Source of the DNA: Podospora bellae-mahoneyi
Lineage: Eukaryota > Ascomycota > Sordariomycetes > Sordariales > Podosporaceae
Direction: 5' to 3'
Assembly: GCF_035222275.1 (NCBI RefSeq)
Contig: NC_085882.1
Location: 3,293,501-3,357,500 of the forward strand
Length of the DNA: 64,000 nucleotides
The translations under genes and the position numbers were made by a program. How positions within the stretch are numbered: the first letter of the stretch is position 1; every line of letters begins with the position of its first letter. This document shows positions 11,701 through 21,677 of this stretch, piece by piece. The notes under the pieces were generated by a model. It saw nothing but the letters and a program-made list of their open reading frames with translations, did no database searches and had not been told where the DNA came from.

Positions 11701-14130
11701 GAAGATCTACTGAGGCTGTCAGCCATCTACGGCCCGAATCTCGTCAACACTCCTTCATGCATCTATTCTCTCGTCCCATTGCTTTGTCCAACTTCCAGCA
11801 TCATTCACTGGAAATTTGCTAGAACGCAGTTCAGGCAGAAGGTCATATGCAATTTCAATACCGATTGGGACGAGCGGTTGAGCTCGCTTTCGTTTGCCAC
11901 TAGAGTCATGTCCATTGCTTGCGGTGATCAATTCTTTGCCGTCGGCCTTGGAGACGGAGTGGTCAAGGTGTATCGTCAAAGTACTTTCGAGCTTCTCAAC
12001 ACTTTCAGACATGGTGAGCCTGTCCGCAAACTGGCAAACGGCCACTTGACGGGCATCCTAGTTACTGCTGGCCTCAAGACGGTGAAGGTTTGGGGTCCGA
12101 GACAGACTCTGCTCTGGAGTGTCAACGTGCCCGAGCAACCACTCAGTATTGAGTTCAGCCCAGACGACTCCAAGATTTATGTGCCACTGAGAAGTGGAGA
12201 GGTCTATGTATACAGGTCCAAGGGCGGCGCTCGTCTAGACTGCCTAGCACTAACCGACGAAGACGGTTCTAGCTCTTCCTCCTCAGATTCGGAGTCTGAT
12301 GGCGAAGGTGGAGAAAGGTACAAACCCAACAACCAGAAGAAGACTAATCCCATATTGGTCAAGATATGCCCATCGCTGGGAATCGCTGCTGTCGCCTACC
12401 GCAGCTCACACCTTCAAGTGTCTTATTACGACAACGAAGGCGGGATGGAAGCATTTGAGAAGGAGGGGTATGAAGATGGTCAAGGCCTACCGTCCCAGGT
12501 GTTGGATGTTGCATTCAATCCGAACGTTGAGCAGAGCTTGATGGCGGTTGCATACCAGGACGGAGATCTAGTCACCTTTGATCCATGGACGCTTCAGCAA
12601 AAAAGCACGCACCATCTCAATGCCCACACACTGGCGGCTTCTCCCGACGGGCAAACCTTGGCTGCTGGAGATAGCGAGTGTGTTATCACTCTCTTCGCAT
12701 TCTACGGGATGAGGCAGTTGTGTCGAATCGAATCAATGGACGAAAGAATCATGGGTATTGTCTTTGCTTCCAACAGCCTTAGGTTCTTTGACTTGAGGGG
12801 AAATACCTGCAACGTTTGGGAGCCGTCAGTTCTCATCAAAAAGAACCTAACGGATGACGGCTCGAGTGATGTTACCGACGACTACTTCACCTCGACCTCT
12901 TCCAACTTAGTATGCACGCGAACGTTTGAGGGGAGCAACGAGATAACTGTGATGGCTCAGGCTGGAGACTCAGATTTTGTCTTTTGTGGCCGTGAAGAGG
13001 GCGCTATTACACTGCACGATATTACCACTGGAAAGGTATGCGCGGGGTTTCAATTCCACGCACGCATGGTTGAGATCCGGCATCTCGAGTGGCATGCGCA
13101 GTCGAAAGTTTTGTTCAGTGTTGATGCTTCGCGCAGATGCATTGCAACAAGGATTACTCTTCCGAGGTTATCATCTTCTTCAAAGTCAACAAGTCCAGTG
13201 GAGAAGCTCAAACAAGAACTTGGGCAGCAAAGCCCGCAGTTTGAGCATATCCTTGACTTTCGAGCGTCGGATCATGTCTTGCAGGCTCTCATCAGTCCCG
13301 ATGGGACATCATTCCTAGTATCGACCCAGGCAGGAGAGGAGATGCACACCATTTCCACCGTTGAAGGCGAGCCAAAACAAGAGCCCACCATTATTCAAAC
13401 AACAAACTCTATGGGCCCTGCCCGATGGCTCGCCCATCCCACCGACTCTGACCGACTGCTGCTGTTTGACCATGACATGCTCCACGTATTCCTCTGGAAG
13501 ACGCTTGAACGGCAGAGTCCGCCAAATGGCATAATTATCCATCCCCCCCCTGAACTATCTCACAGCGGTGACTTTATCCTCTCCGACGATTGGCTCTCAC
13601 GACCAGGTCTTTCCACAATCTACCAAACAATTGACATGCCAACCACCTCTTCGAAACTCTCCTCGGTCCCAGAGACAGGCTTTCTGACCCTTGACCTCTC
13701 CAAGATATCTCCCGTCAGCCCAGCCCCCAGTGTCGAGGTGTCCCTCGTCACCCGGAAACTCCTCTCCCCGATCAAATCAATACTGGGCTTGCATAAATCC
13801 ACTCTGTACTTCATCTCAGGTCGCGGCTGGGTCTGCTCGATCTCTCTTAAGAACTTGCCATCTTCCAAATCATACACAAGACACTTCTTCATCCCGTCTG
13901 TCTGGCAAACGGCAGATGGGCAGGGCCCAATGGCAAAGGTTGTGAGCAAAGGGTCGTCGGTTGCGATGGTGTACAGGGATGAGGTTGTGGTGCTGAGTGG
14001 GTTCTTGGAATTTGAGCACAAGACTGTTTTCGGGGTTTGTGATGATATCACTGAGTTGGGAGCTAGTGACGAGGAAGGAGAGGCAGCAGGAAGGGACGGT
14101 GTGCCGGTTATTACTAGGACTATGAGCTGA
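8773..14130 (+). CDS. fungal NLR: alpha/beta hydrolase - NACHT - WD40-like protein
   Basis: Seven exons (8773-8787, 8839-9090, 9141-9377, 9435-9677, 9729-9852, 9903-10037, 10088-14130) give about 1682 residues. All six introns are 50-57 nt and join in frame. Residues 1-85 are basic, Ser/Pro-rich and probably disordered. Residues ~86-330 form a SesB/SERAC1-like alpha/beta hydrolase: VFVHGLNGG, nucleophile Ser177 in LVAHSMGGLV, GTPHRGAD, and a likely catalytic His in ADHRRLVKF. The NACHT domain follows, with Walker A GPPGSGKS at 420-427 and Walker B YWVIDALDEC at 517-526. From ~930 onward there are weak WD40-type beta repeats, interrupted by an acidic Ser/Glu linker (genomic ~12265-12315). By family knowledge such proteins are intracellular receptors. 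Ligand sensing by the repeats oligomerises NACHT and activates the N-terminal effector, giving regulated cell death in incompatibility or xenorecognition. The gene looks intact. Confidence 0.9.
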
Positions 14131-14558
14131 TAATTTGTGCATGGGAAGATGGGACAGAATGTGCAGGGATGGAATAATGCAGGAATGGTACGGGTGAGGG
14201 GTTAAGTGCAGGGTTGTCGTGGGTGAAACATGGCTCGGGTATATGTGGGGCTTGTTTTCTTTGAAATGGGGTAATTAACTTTGCTGGCTTGGCTTATCAA
14301 AGTCAGGGCTTTTCAAATAAGACTGTAGATAAGATTTCAGGTGAGAAGGCAAATGATAATATCAGCAAGCTATACGTAAGATTTTAGGCCCTTGGGTGGA
14401 TACGAAACTGACCCTGACCATAATTGTCTCAAGAGTAAGCTGCGGGGTTAGGCATCTACCAAAGTTTTTCTTCGGGTACCTCTTTCCTGCCCATTTTACC
14501 TTAAAAGCTAAGATCTTCCATGATGAAAGTCTCCACCATTACACTACCCTAGACAGCC
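14131..14558. other. short spacer between NLR and HET genes
   Basis: 428 bp holding the 3' end of the NLR gene and the promoter of the HET gene. No open frame with protein-like composition is seen. The short spacing and shared orientation fit a linked gene pair, although filamentous fungi do not usually make operons. Confidence 0.5.
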
Positions 14559-16643
14559 ATGTCTTTACCATCGTCAGATTTTCGCAACATCCGTAACTGG
14601 ATCCGCAATTGCGACCGCCTACACACCAATTGCCCACCGACGCCGAATCAGTATCGCCAACCTCACGAAATCCCGTCATGGGTTCTTGACATACGGAATG
14701 GTTGTATCGTGCCTGGAAGCACAGCCTCCTGCTACGTGGCTCTCAGCTACGTCTGGTCGACGACTGAGAGTGAGAAGCTCACCCTCGAGCTGTGGACCGG
14801 CAACCTAAGTCAGTTCCAAAAGAGCGGTTTCCTTGATGGCATGAAGCAGAGCTTCCTCCCCAAAGTTATCAGCGACGCCATCGATCTTGTCAAGCAGCTA
14901 GGGGAAAGATACCTGTGGGTTGATCGTCTGTGTATCGTGCAAGATGGGAGGATGAAGCGAAGCGAGATCGAGAACATGGACAACATATACTCCGGAGCTT
15001 ACTTCACCATCATCGCTGCTGCTTCGCCAGGCTTGTATGTCAATCTCGACCGGCGGCATCGTGCACCCATGGGGGTTTCTTGCTTCCACAGGTATCTCTA
15101 CGATAAGCTCCTAAAGTCCAAATGGGCTACGCGGGGGTGGACATTCCAGGAACAGGTTCTTTCGCGACGCTCCATCATCTTCGTGAACGGGGATGTATTT
15201 TGGGACTGTCGGAACTCTTTATGGAGCCATGAGAGCCCTGGCCCTCGGAAGGAAGCAGGCGAGGGATATGACGCATATTCTCAGAAACAGATTGATAACC
15301 ATGAGATGGCGGTTACGGTGCCATCGACCGCCTTCGCCGACTTTAGACTTTACAGAGAGCTTGTCTGCCTCTACAGCGGCCGTGACCTGACATATGCGCA
15401 GGATGTCCTGTCAGCCTTTATGGGAATCATCAACGAACTCTCACACACCTTTCCTGGTGGGTTCGTCGGTGGTCTACCTGTTCTGTTTCTGGATGCCGCG
15501 CTACTGTGGCAGTCATTCAGCAAGGGCAAACGAAGAGTCTGGACGCAAGGGAGATCCGAGGATGCGGACATGCCCAAAACCAACCTCCCATCTTGGTCAT
15601 GGTGCGGCTGGCACGCTGTTGTCGATCCGGAGAGCTTGCATGTGCGCTCTCTGGAGTGGCTACGTCCACAAATGCGGACTAAACCAATTGTGACGTGGTC
15701 AGTTTTGTCGGAGGACCTGCGCCTCGAAAGGAAACTGCCCGAGTCAAGGATTCTGGAAGACTATTGCAGACGCTTCCTGGACTGGGGCGACTGGGATACC
15801 CCTCCGGGTTGGTCACGCCACGACATCAGGTACCCTCCTCCCAGGAATAGCACATGGACATACTGTGACACGCGCTCGCCCAAGCTCGACCCTAATCTAT
15901 TCTACACGTTCACCCACATTTCAGATCCTAGCAAGCTGTTCTGTCATCCCATCCCGATGGTGAACCCAGGAAGGAAGCCCACGGCCCACCCCCAAAACTG
16001 GCCGTACCTCCACTGTGAAGCAACGACGGGATGTTTCAAGATCCAGTCAATTCTCAGCCGAAAGTCGTCAGCCCAAGCGAAGCTCAAGGAGTCCCGTATA
16101 TCTTCGCTCCACGTGCCATTCACGTCCCTCGACAAGTTCCACGGCGGACCGAAAGGAGAAGAATTATGTCGAGTCGTCTCCCTTGCTGATGCCGACGGCC
16201 AGCCTGCCGGGCTGTTACGAATCATGGACGACGACACCGAGATCAGACCCGGCCAGGAGATAGAGCTGATGGCCATATCGTTGGGATCCATGGGGTGGGA
16301 TGAGACATTTTCGTCGTATGAAGAACGCATCGACCTGTTGAAGTCGGCCGATTACCCACGCATGGAGCACAGTTTTGTGCGAGACCCGCCTTCGGATTAT
16401 GAGGATGGTACAGGTTCCGAGACGGCGCCGTTGACGTTTAGGCCTAGGCGTGCGGCGGCGGTAGAGACAGATCACTCGCGAGCAGCACGGCCGTGGGGGC
16501 GTAAGGGGGAGGATTACCGGTTTTATAATGTTTTGTGGATTGAGCGGACGGGTGGTATCGCGTATCGGAAGGCTGCTGGGAGGGTGGCGAGGGAGGCTTG
16601 GGAGAGGAATTGTGGGGAGAAATTGAGTGTTATTCTTGGGTAA
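14559..16643 (+). CDS. HET-domain protein (heterokaryon incompatibility type)
   Basis: Single exon, 694 residues. The HET domain (roughly 59-205) has its ordered motifs: YVALSYVW, then the SDAIDLVKQLGERYLWVDRLCIVQD block, then IYSGAYFTIIAAAS, and finally WATRGWTFQEQVLSRR. HET domains have a TIR-like fold and act as cell-death effectors in vegetative incompatibility. Many genomic copies have no demonstrated partner. The C-terminal ~480 residues carry no repeat or NACHT domain and include a Trp-rich stretch (SWSWCGWHAVV) common in this HET subclass. The ATG at 14559 is the first in frame, in good context, and leaves the first HET motif at residue 59. The gene lies 428 bp downstream of the NLR on the same strand. 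No frame break is seen. Confidence 0.92.
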   Translation: MSLPSSDFRNIRNWIRNCDRLHTNCPPTPNQYRQPHEIPSWVLDIRNGCIVPGSTASCYVALSYVWSTTESEKLTLELWTGNLSQFQKSGFLDGMKQSFLPKVISDAIDLVKQLGERYLWVDRLCIVQDGRMKRSEIENMDNIYSGAYFTIIAAASPGLYVNLDRRHRAPMGVSCFHRYLYDKLLKSKWATRGWTFQEQVLSRRSIIFVNGDVFWDCRNSLWSHESPGPRKEAGEGYDAYSQKQIDNHEMAVTVPSTAFADFRLYRELVCLYSGRDLTYAQDVLSAFMGIINELSHTFPGGFVGGLPVLFLDAALLWQSFSKGKRRVWTQGRSEDADMPKTNLPSWSWCGWHAVVDPESLHVRSLEWLRPQMRTKPIVTWSVLSEDLRLERKLPESRILEDYCRRFLDWGDWDTPPGWSRHDIRYPPPRNSTWTYCDTRSPKLDPNLFYTFTHISDPSKLFCHPIPMVNPGRKPTAHPQNWPYLHCEATTGCFKIQSILSRKSSAQAKLKESRISSLHVPFTSLDKFHGGPKGEELCRVVSLADADGQPAGLLRIMDDDTEIRPGQEIELMAISLGSMGWDETFSSYEERIDLLKSADYPRMEHSFVRDPPSDYEDGTGSETAPLTFRPRRAAAVETDHSRAARPWGRKGEDYRFYNVLWIERTGGIAYRKAAGRVAREAWERNCGEKLSVILG

Positions 16644-17100
16644 CACACGGGATTTATTCAGACTATTGGAAAAGAACAAGATGACGATAAAGTTAAAGGA
16701 AGGTGGCTGAACAGATGAGAAAGAGGGGATACCCGTCGAAGAAAGAACATGGCGATTTCCTTCAAGGAATCGTCCATATTTCTCTCGGTACTGACACTGA
16801 TTCCGCCGCCGCCTTGCGTATTCACCAATCCCACAATAAAAACTGGGTTGCCAATAAGACTCAAGTTTTGTTAGATGTGAATCTTACCTAAGTGGGGATA
16901 TCTGCCAATGCTATACCCAAGAATGATGTGCTCACAGCACAAACAATCAACGAGAAAGCTGTTTTTACCTTTGTCTTGCGCCTAGCTACAAGTATGGGAA
17001 GAAAGATGTCTGTAAGGTTCCTTCAAAGGCAGCACCCGGTATTCTTTGCTGTGCAGAGTCTTTAAAGCATCGACTTGGGGCCAATTTTGGTTACTTCAAA

Positions 17101-17260
17101 ATGAGAGGTTCGGTGGAGGGTTGCTGTAGGGGGGTGGTTAGTTTGTAGGTGGGAGAGGTTGGGAACTTGGGGGTCGAGGTGGGGGTTGGAGGTTGGAGGT
17201 TATGTGGACAGTGGGGGTTGATATGAGATTTTGCTGGGGGGTTAAAGCGGCCGAGTGAGA
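17101..17260 (+). other. G-rich, G-skewed segment with many GGG runs
   Basis: The plus strand carries repeated runs of three to six G (GGGGGGTGG, TGGGGG, GAGGTGGGGGTTGG and similar) with almost no C. Such sequence can form G-quadruplexes. Equally, its pyrimidine-rich complement resembles the leaders and promoters of fungal minus-strand genes. No gene is assigned on either strand here. Confidence 0.55.
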
Positions 17261-19050
17261 AGTTGATCATGTGAGCAATTAAGAGCCGGAACCTGAATGG
17301 AAGAGGCGTAGAGCGAGGGTGGACTGAGAGGAGAAGGTGGGGTGAGTTGCATGAATGAGGAGTGAACCGAAGAGAAGCATCATGAGCTGAGACATTGATT
17401 TCTCAGGGTCACGCAGAAATTCTCTGGAGCAGTTGTGGGACGACGGTACCCACTGTCATGCATGGTACCTGAGCTGTCCCCGTTCCAACGTTATAGTTGC
17501 CTAGATCGTTGTTAGGTACCTAGTCATGATGCTGAGGAATAAAGAGGTTAGATAAGGCAACTAGCCTAGACCCCATTAATCCTATCGCCGGCAGCCAACT
17601 CGAAAATGCGGCCAACCTTATTTTGTAGATTGAACACTGTGCGCAATTGCCAGTGCGGAGGGTGCGGGGACGGGAGGCCGCTTGTTTTCTCACCCTCCAA
17701 AATGCCCTCATGCGGCGTCTGCCAGTTATGGCTTGAATATCACCCCACCTAGCTCACCTTATCTATCTGCATACCTACCCAATCCCCTCATTTGAGTTGT
17801 TGCTACATACGATATGATGCTCACCTGAGCAAAAACCTCTGTTTACCGTATGTAGAGATGAGGAAAGGCTCGAGAGTTGGTGCTTACTTGGGATAGGAGT
17901 CGTGATGTAGTGCCGCCAGGCTCGGCGTCTCCAGATTGTTGTTGGCCCTGGGCGGAACTCCTTCTAGTGAATTTGGCCGGGAGTATAGGCGTCATTGGAC
18001 CAGACACCTTCATGACCACGTTTGTCGGCCCGTTCTTGGCAGAGGCATATTGTCTTGGTTATCGGTGTTCTAATCCCGAAACCCGGGGTAAAATCCGGGA
18101 TCTCAATGCTGACGCAGTTTAAACTATTCCGGAGTTGTAGGACAAAACAAGACAAAGGTCCGATAGGGCTGCCGGGTGAGCGGGTTTAGCAGATTCTTGC
18201 GTGGGTGCCCGTCAGATCTTGGGTGACAGTTGACAAGGTTGTACAGCCAAGGCAGACTAGGGCAAGAAGAGCTGGCCGGGAGCTCGGGGTGAATAAGCCA
18301 TTACCTGGAGAAATCAGGACAGGGTTCTTCGAATGAAACCTGGGCAACCCTGGGTTCGACTCGGCCCGGTTTGCTGCAGGTTGGCCATTTCTAAACCTTC
18401 CATGTAGTATATTACACGCCCGATGACAAGAATGCCCTGTCCAACGGTACATCTTCGGGAGAAAAGATGGCTGCATGTCCAGCGAGAGACAAGGGATTAC
18501 AAAATATGTCTTAGCATGACCTCGTTGAGCCGACGTTTGTCAGACGTACCACGCGTCACTTGGTAAGGGCGACACATGCCAGGTTTCGTAGGGCACAGTC
18601 GAACGATTGGAGCCGATGTAGAAAACACAGGATGGGTGACCGGAGCGGACGCTGGTGCAACGGGCTACTGCCCGGCCCGTATCAAAAAAGCCTAGATAGC
18701 ACCTGATTGGAAAGCCATGATGGATCCGGTGAGACGAATGGCTGAAGCGACGGCATCCGGTTCACTTATTTCTAAACGGGAAAAATGAGGACAGAGACAC
18801 GACGTTGTTTCATGCATAACGACGTGCTCGCAAGGCCTTTTGCAGATCGCCTGCATCCAATGAGAGCTGACAGTTCGGCTTGCATGGGAAACTTCGGGGG
18901 CTGGGCAGTTCAAAAAGACGCTGGGCAAGCGGACCTCGGGAGCATAAACCGATCAAACTTCAGTGGTGGTCTCTGTGCTGCAGTGTCATAAAAGGCCAGT
19001 TCCCATTCTGGGGACTTGAAACATCGTGTTTTGCCCTCGTGAGCTCGCGT

Positions 19051-19130
19051 AAGCATTTTTTCTGCAAGCCTTTTCTCTGCAAGCCTTTTTTCTGCAAGCC
19101 TTTTTTCTGCAAGCCTTTTTTCTGCAAGCC
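19051..19130. repeat. 15-bp minisatellite, about 5.3 copies
   Basis: Tandem units of AAGCCTTTTTTCTGC begin at 19051, 19066, 19081, 19096 and 19111, with a partial unit to 19130. The first two units differ by one base each and the next three are identical. As the unit length is a multiple of three, it keeps all frames open and creates an artificial Leu-Ala-Glu-Lys-Arg repeat on the minus strand. Confidence 0.9.
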
Positions 19131-21229
19131 TGATTGCCTGACAGGTCTCGCCAAGCCAAATCGAGACGGTACTGCATGGGCAGCAGCAGGTACCTCGAGA
19201 GCGGGCGCCTGCCAGTTTGCGCCATGTCGGTTGCCAACAGAAGTAAACCTCACCGGTTACACCGTCAGTATCCTCTGTAAGGCTGGAGGTAGCGGGTGGC
19301 GACATCGATTGCGCGCTCCAGTGGTCGACTCCTCGGCATCCTACTGTTTCCGAGGGGTTAAAAGAATGTCGTGCGATAACCCTTGGCTTGGCTGCCACCT
19401 CATGGTTGGAAAGCAATGTTATGACCTGATACTGCTTTAGACAAAGGTAGCAAGCAGGTAGGGGCCGCGCAAGCTCATTGATGATAGCATCTGTTGACGG
19501 GATTGGATTGTCCCGAGCGGTGTCGACGTCGTCTTTGACGACAGATGATCTGCGATGAGTGACGGGACAAGGTCCAGGATCCCTGGTGCTGCCCACCGAA
19601 CAATCACTGCCGGGGATTTGGAAGCCGAGATCTCGGGGTTGGCTGATGCGGGGCGGCGAGGACCGTTGGAAGGCCAGCCTTGCGCGGTCTTGACTCCCGC
19701 TTTGGGTCTTGACTCCCGTGTCATCTATGGCAACCAGTTGTCAGTTACAATCCTCGTAATCAATGTCTCGCATGCCGTTCTGCATCAGAATCAACACGAG
19801 ACCATGCAGCTTGTCCGAATGCCTGCATATGCCATTCAGGGGCATTTTTTTTTTACATCGTTTGTCATCTGGTTTCACCACCCAACTCACTGCCCAGGTG
19901 TTCTTGGCATTGAATCCGGACCGGGTCTGGACCGCCGAGGCAACCCTTTGTCAGCCTGAACACACAACACACTACAGCATGACATCACTGGGCTGTAGCT
20001 TGAAACAAATTCGTATCGCGGCCGAGATGCCATCTGCTGGGTTGGGTAGTAGCTGGAAGCTGGGTGCAAGATTGGTTCTCATCTTGAAACGACTCCGAGT
20101 CTACGGGCACAGGTACCGTTTGTTTCCTGCGGGCCGGATGACGGGATGCGGATGAGAGCGGAAAAGAAAAGCTGTCGCATGGTTTTGCAAAAAGAAAAAA
20201 GTCGACGTTTGGCCGAATTGGACAGCCGATGTGGTGTGCAGATGATTGGTGGGCGAATGGGCGGCGGGACGAGCCTGCCACTTCTTTGCCTGGGGACACG
20301 CCTGCCCAACGTTGACCCAATCTTGTGTGTTCCCACCCTCATTCTCTCGAGGCACATGAACCAATGGCATCATCCATGCATTTCTCGCTGATCATCCAAG
20401 TCACGGGTGCTGCAGTTGTTGACCCCAGAATCCTTCCACACAACTTGGTGAGTTTTGTTCTGTCTCGAAATCAGTCGAGAACGGTGGTGGTGATTACTTT
20501 GATACACCGCAACGGCAAGGCACACTACCTGGGATATATGGCCGCACAAATCGTTGAAGAGAGTGCCAATTTGGAGGAAAGATGGCTTTTCTTTCGGCTG
20601 TGTGTGTGTGGGCCGGCCGTTTCGTGAGCTAAGATTTTGACAGTGAGATCAATTGGACGAGAGCTGGCCTTCTTCCCCTTGTCGTGCGGGTTTTGGCACA
20701 AAGTACCGATCGACTTCGAGACCAACGACTGCAGGAACCTCGAACCAGACGTCTTTGCTGCGTGATTGGTCGAAAGCATCCACGGAAAATGCGGGCCAAG
20801 CCATCCTTCAGACTCGCCAATCCCCGGATTGAACCTTGGTCCTTAGGAGCATTAGGTGGGTTGGCACATTGGGTGCTGGGGGAAGGGCCGCGTTTGTCAT
20901 GGAGAAGGCTCTCACCCAAGTGTCTGATAAATAGCCAGATTGTTCCCAAACTTTTCGCTTGAAGTTTGTTGATCAGGGACTTCATCATCTATTCAGAGAT
21001 TCATCAATCTGTACTGGCATTAGTTGCTCGTTCTACGTTCTTCAACACTAGTCCGCTGTTTCTTCACAGCACGTTGGATTCCCAGGTCATTTAGCTTTCC
21101 AAGTCCTCTTCAACAGGCCATCTTCAACAAAAGGACCTTGGAAGAACTTGGAGTCCCGGTGCAAAGGTTTTCTGCATTCTCGTCATTTTCTTTGTCGAAT
21201 AGACGCAAAATCTGGATTTGTTCTCATCA

Positions 21230-21677
21230 GTAAGTTCAAGTTGCTGATTACCCATCACAATCTTATCTTCGTCTGGCTGCTCACTAGCGGGAGATCTCCG
21301 CTCAGGGACCCGGTCTCACCCCACCCGTTTCTTAAACTGACACTGTCCAATCACACAGGCAGTGACGCAACAACATCATGGTGCACTTCCAGACCCTGGA
21401 GCGGCGGCTGTCGACAATCACGAGAACCGGCGAAGCATCATACGAGCCAGACTACATCATGCACAGGTTCCTCAATCCTCGCCGCGAGGAACCATCATTT
21501 CGGCGTGAGATCTCGTGGATCTTGATCTGGAGGCGATGGAGGCGAGCAGCGTTGGGCGGCCATGCTGTGCCGTTTGGGAGTCCTATGCCGACCGAGAGAC
21601 TGGTTGCGAGAAGCCGTGCACGGGGAAGGGCAAGAATGCGCGCCATTTTACAGGACTTGGAGCCCAGGCTACCTTGA
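21230..21677 (+). CDS. small Arg-rich hypothetical protein (99 residues; 5' leader intron)
   Basis: The ATG at 21378 opens a 99-residue frame beginning MVHFQTLERRLSTI and ending at 21677. Just upstream a good leader intron can be drawn: donor GTAAGT at 21230, branch-like ACTGAC near 21337, acceptor CACACAG at 21358. This places the ATG 20 nt after the splice junction, a common arrangement in fungi. The protein is basic, with a Trp/Arg-rich centre (WRRWRR) and an Arg/Ala-rich end. It has no signal peptide or membrane segment. I do not recognise a family. The splice signals and an ATG in good context (ACATCATGG) support it being a gene. Composition alone would not. Confidence 0.4.

Larger units (their letters stand above)
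16644..21229. other. long gene-poor stretch
   Basis: About 4.6 kb without a gene I can support. It contains a strongly G-rich segment (about 17101-17260), a 15-bp tandem repeat (19051-19130) and a few short T or A runs. A 228-codon minus-strand frame at 18910-19596 is held open largely by the 15-bp repeat and is not a convincing gene. A minus-strand frame at 16658-16864 contains possible splice signals but no recognised motif. The bases just before 21230 may be the promoter and 5' leader of the small gene at 21.4 kb (a TAAATA box is seen near 20928). Confidence 0.5.

Noticed and set aside
18330-18375. Sequence GGGTTCGACTC resembling a tRNA T-arm
   Set aside because: The flanking bases do not pair to form a T-stem, and no anticodon or acceptor arm can be drawn.
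18910-19596. Minus-strand frame of 228 codons with Leu-Ala-Glu-Lys-Arg repeats
   Set aside because: The frame is kept open by the 15-bp minisatellite, whose length is a multiple of three. The rest has no protein-like features.
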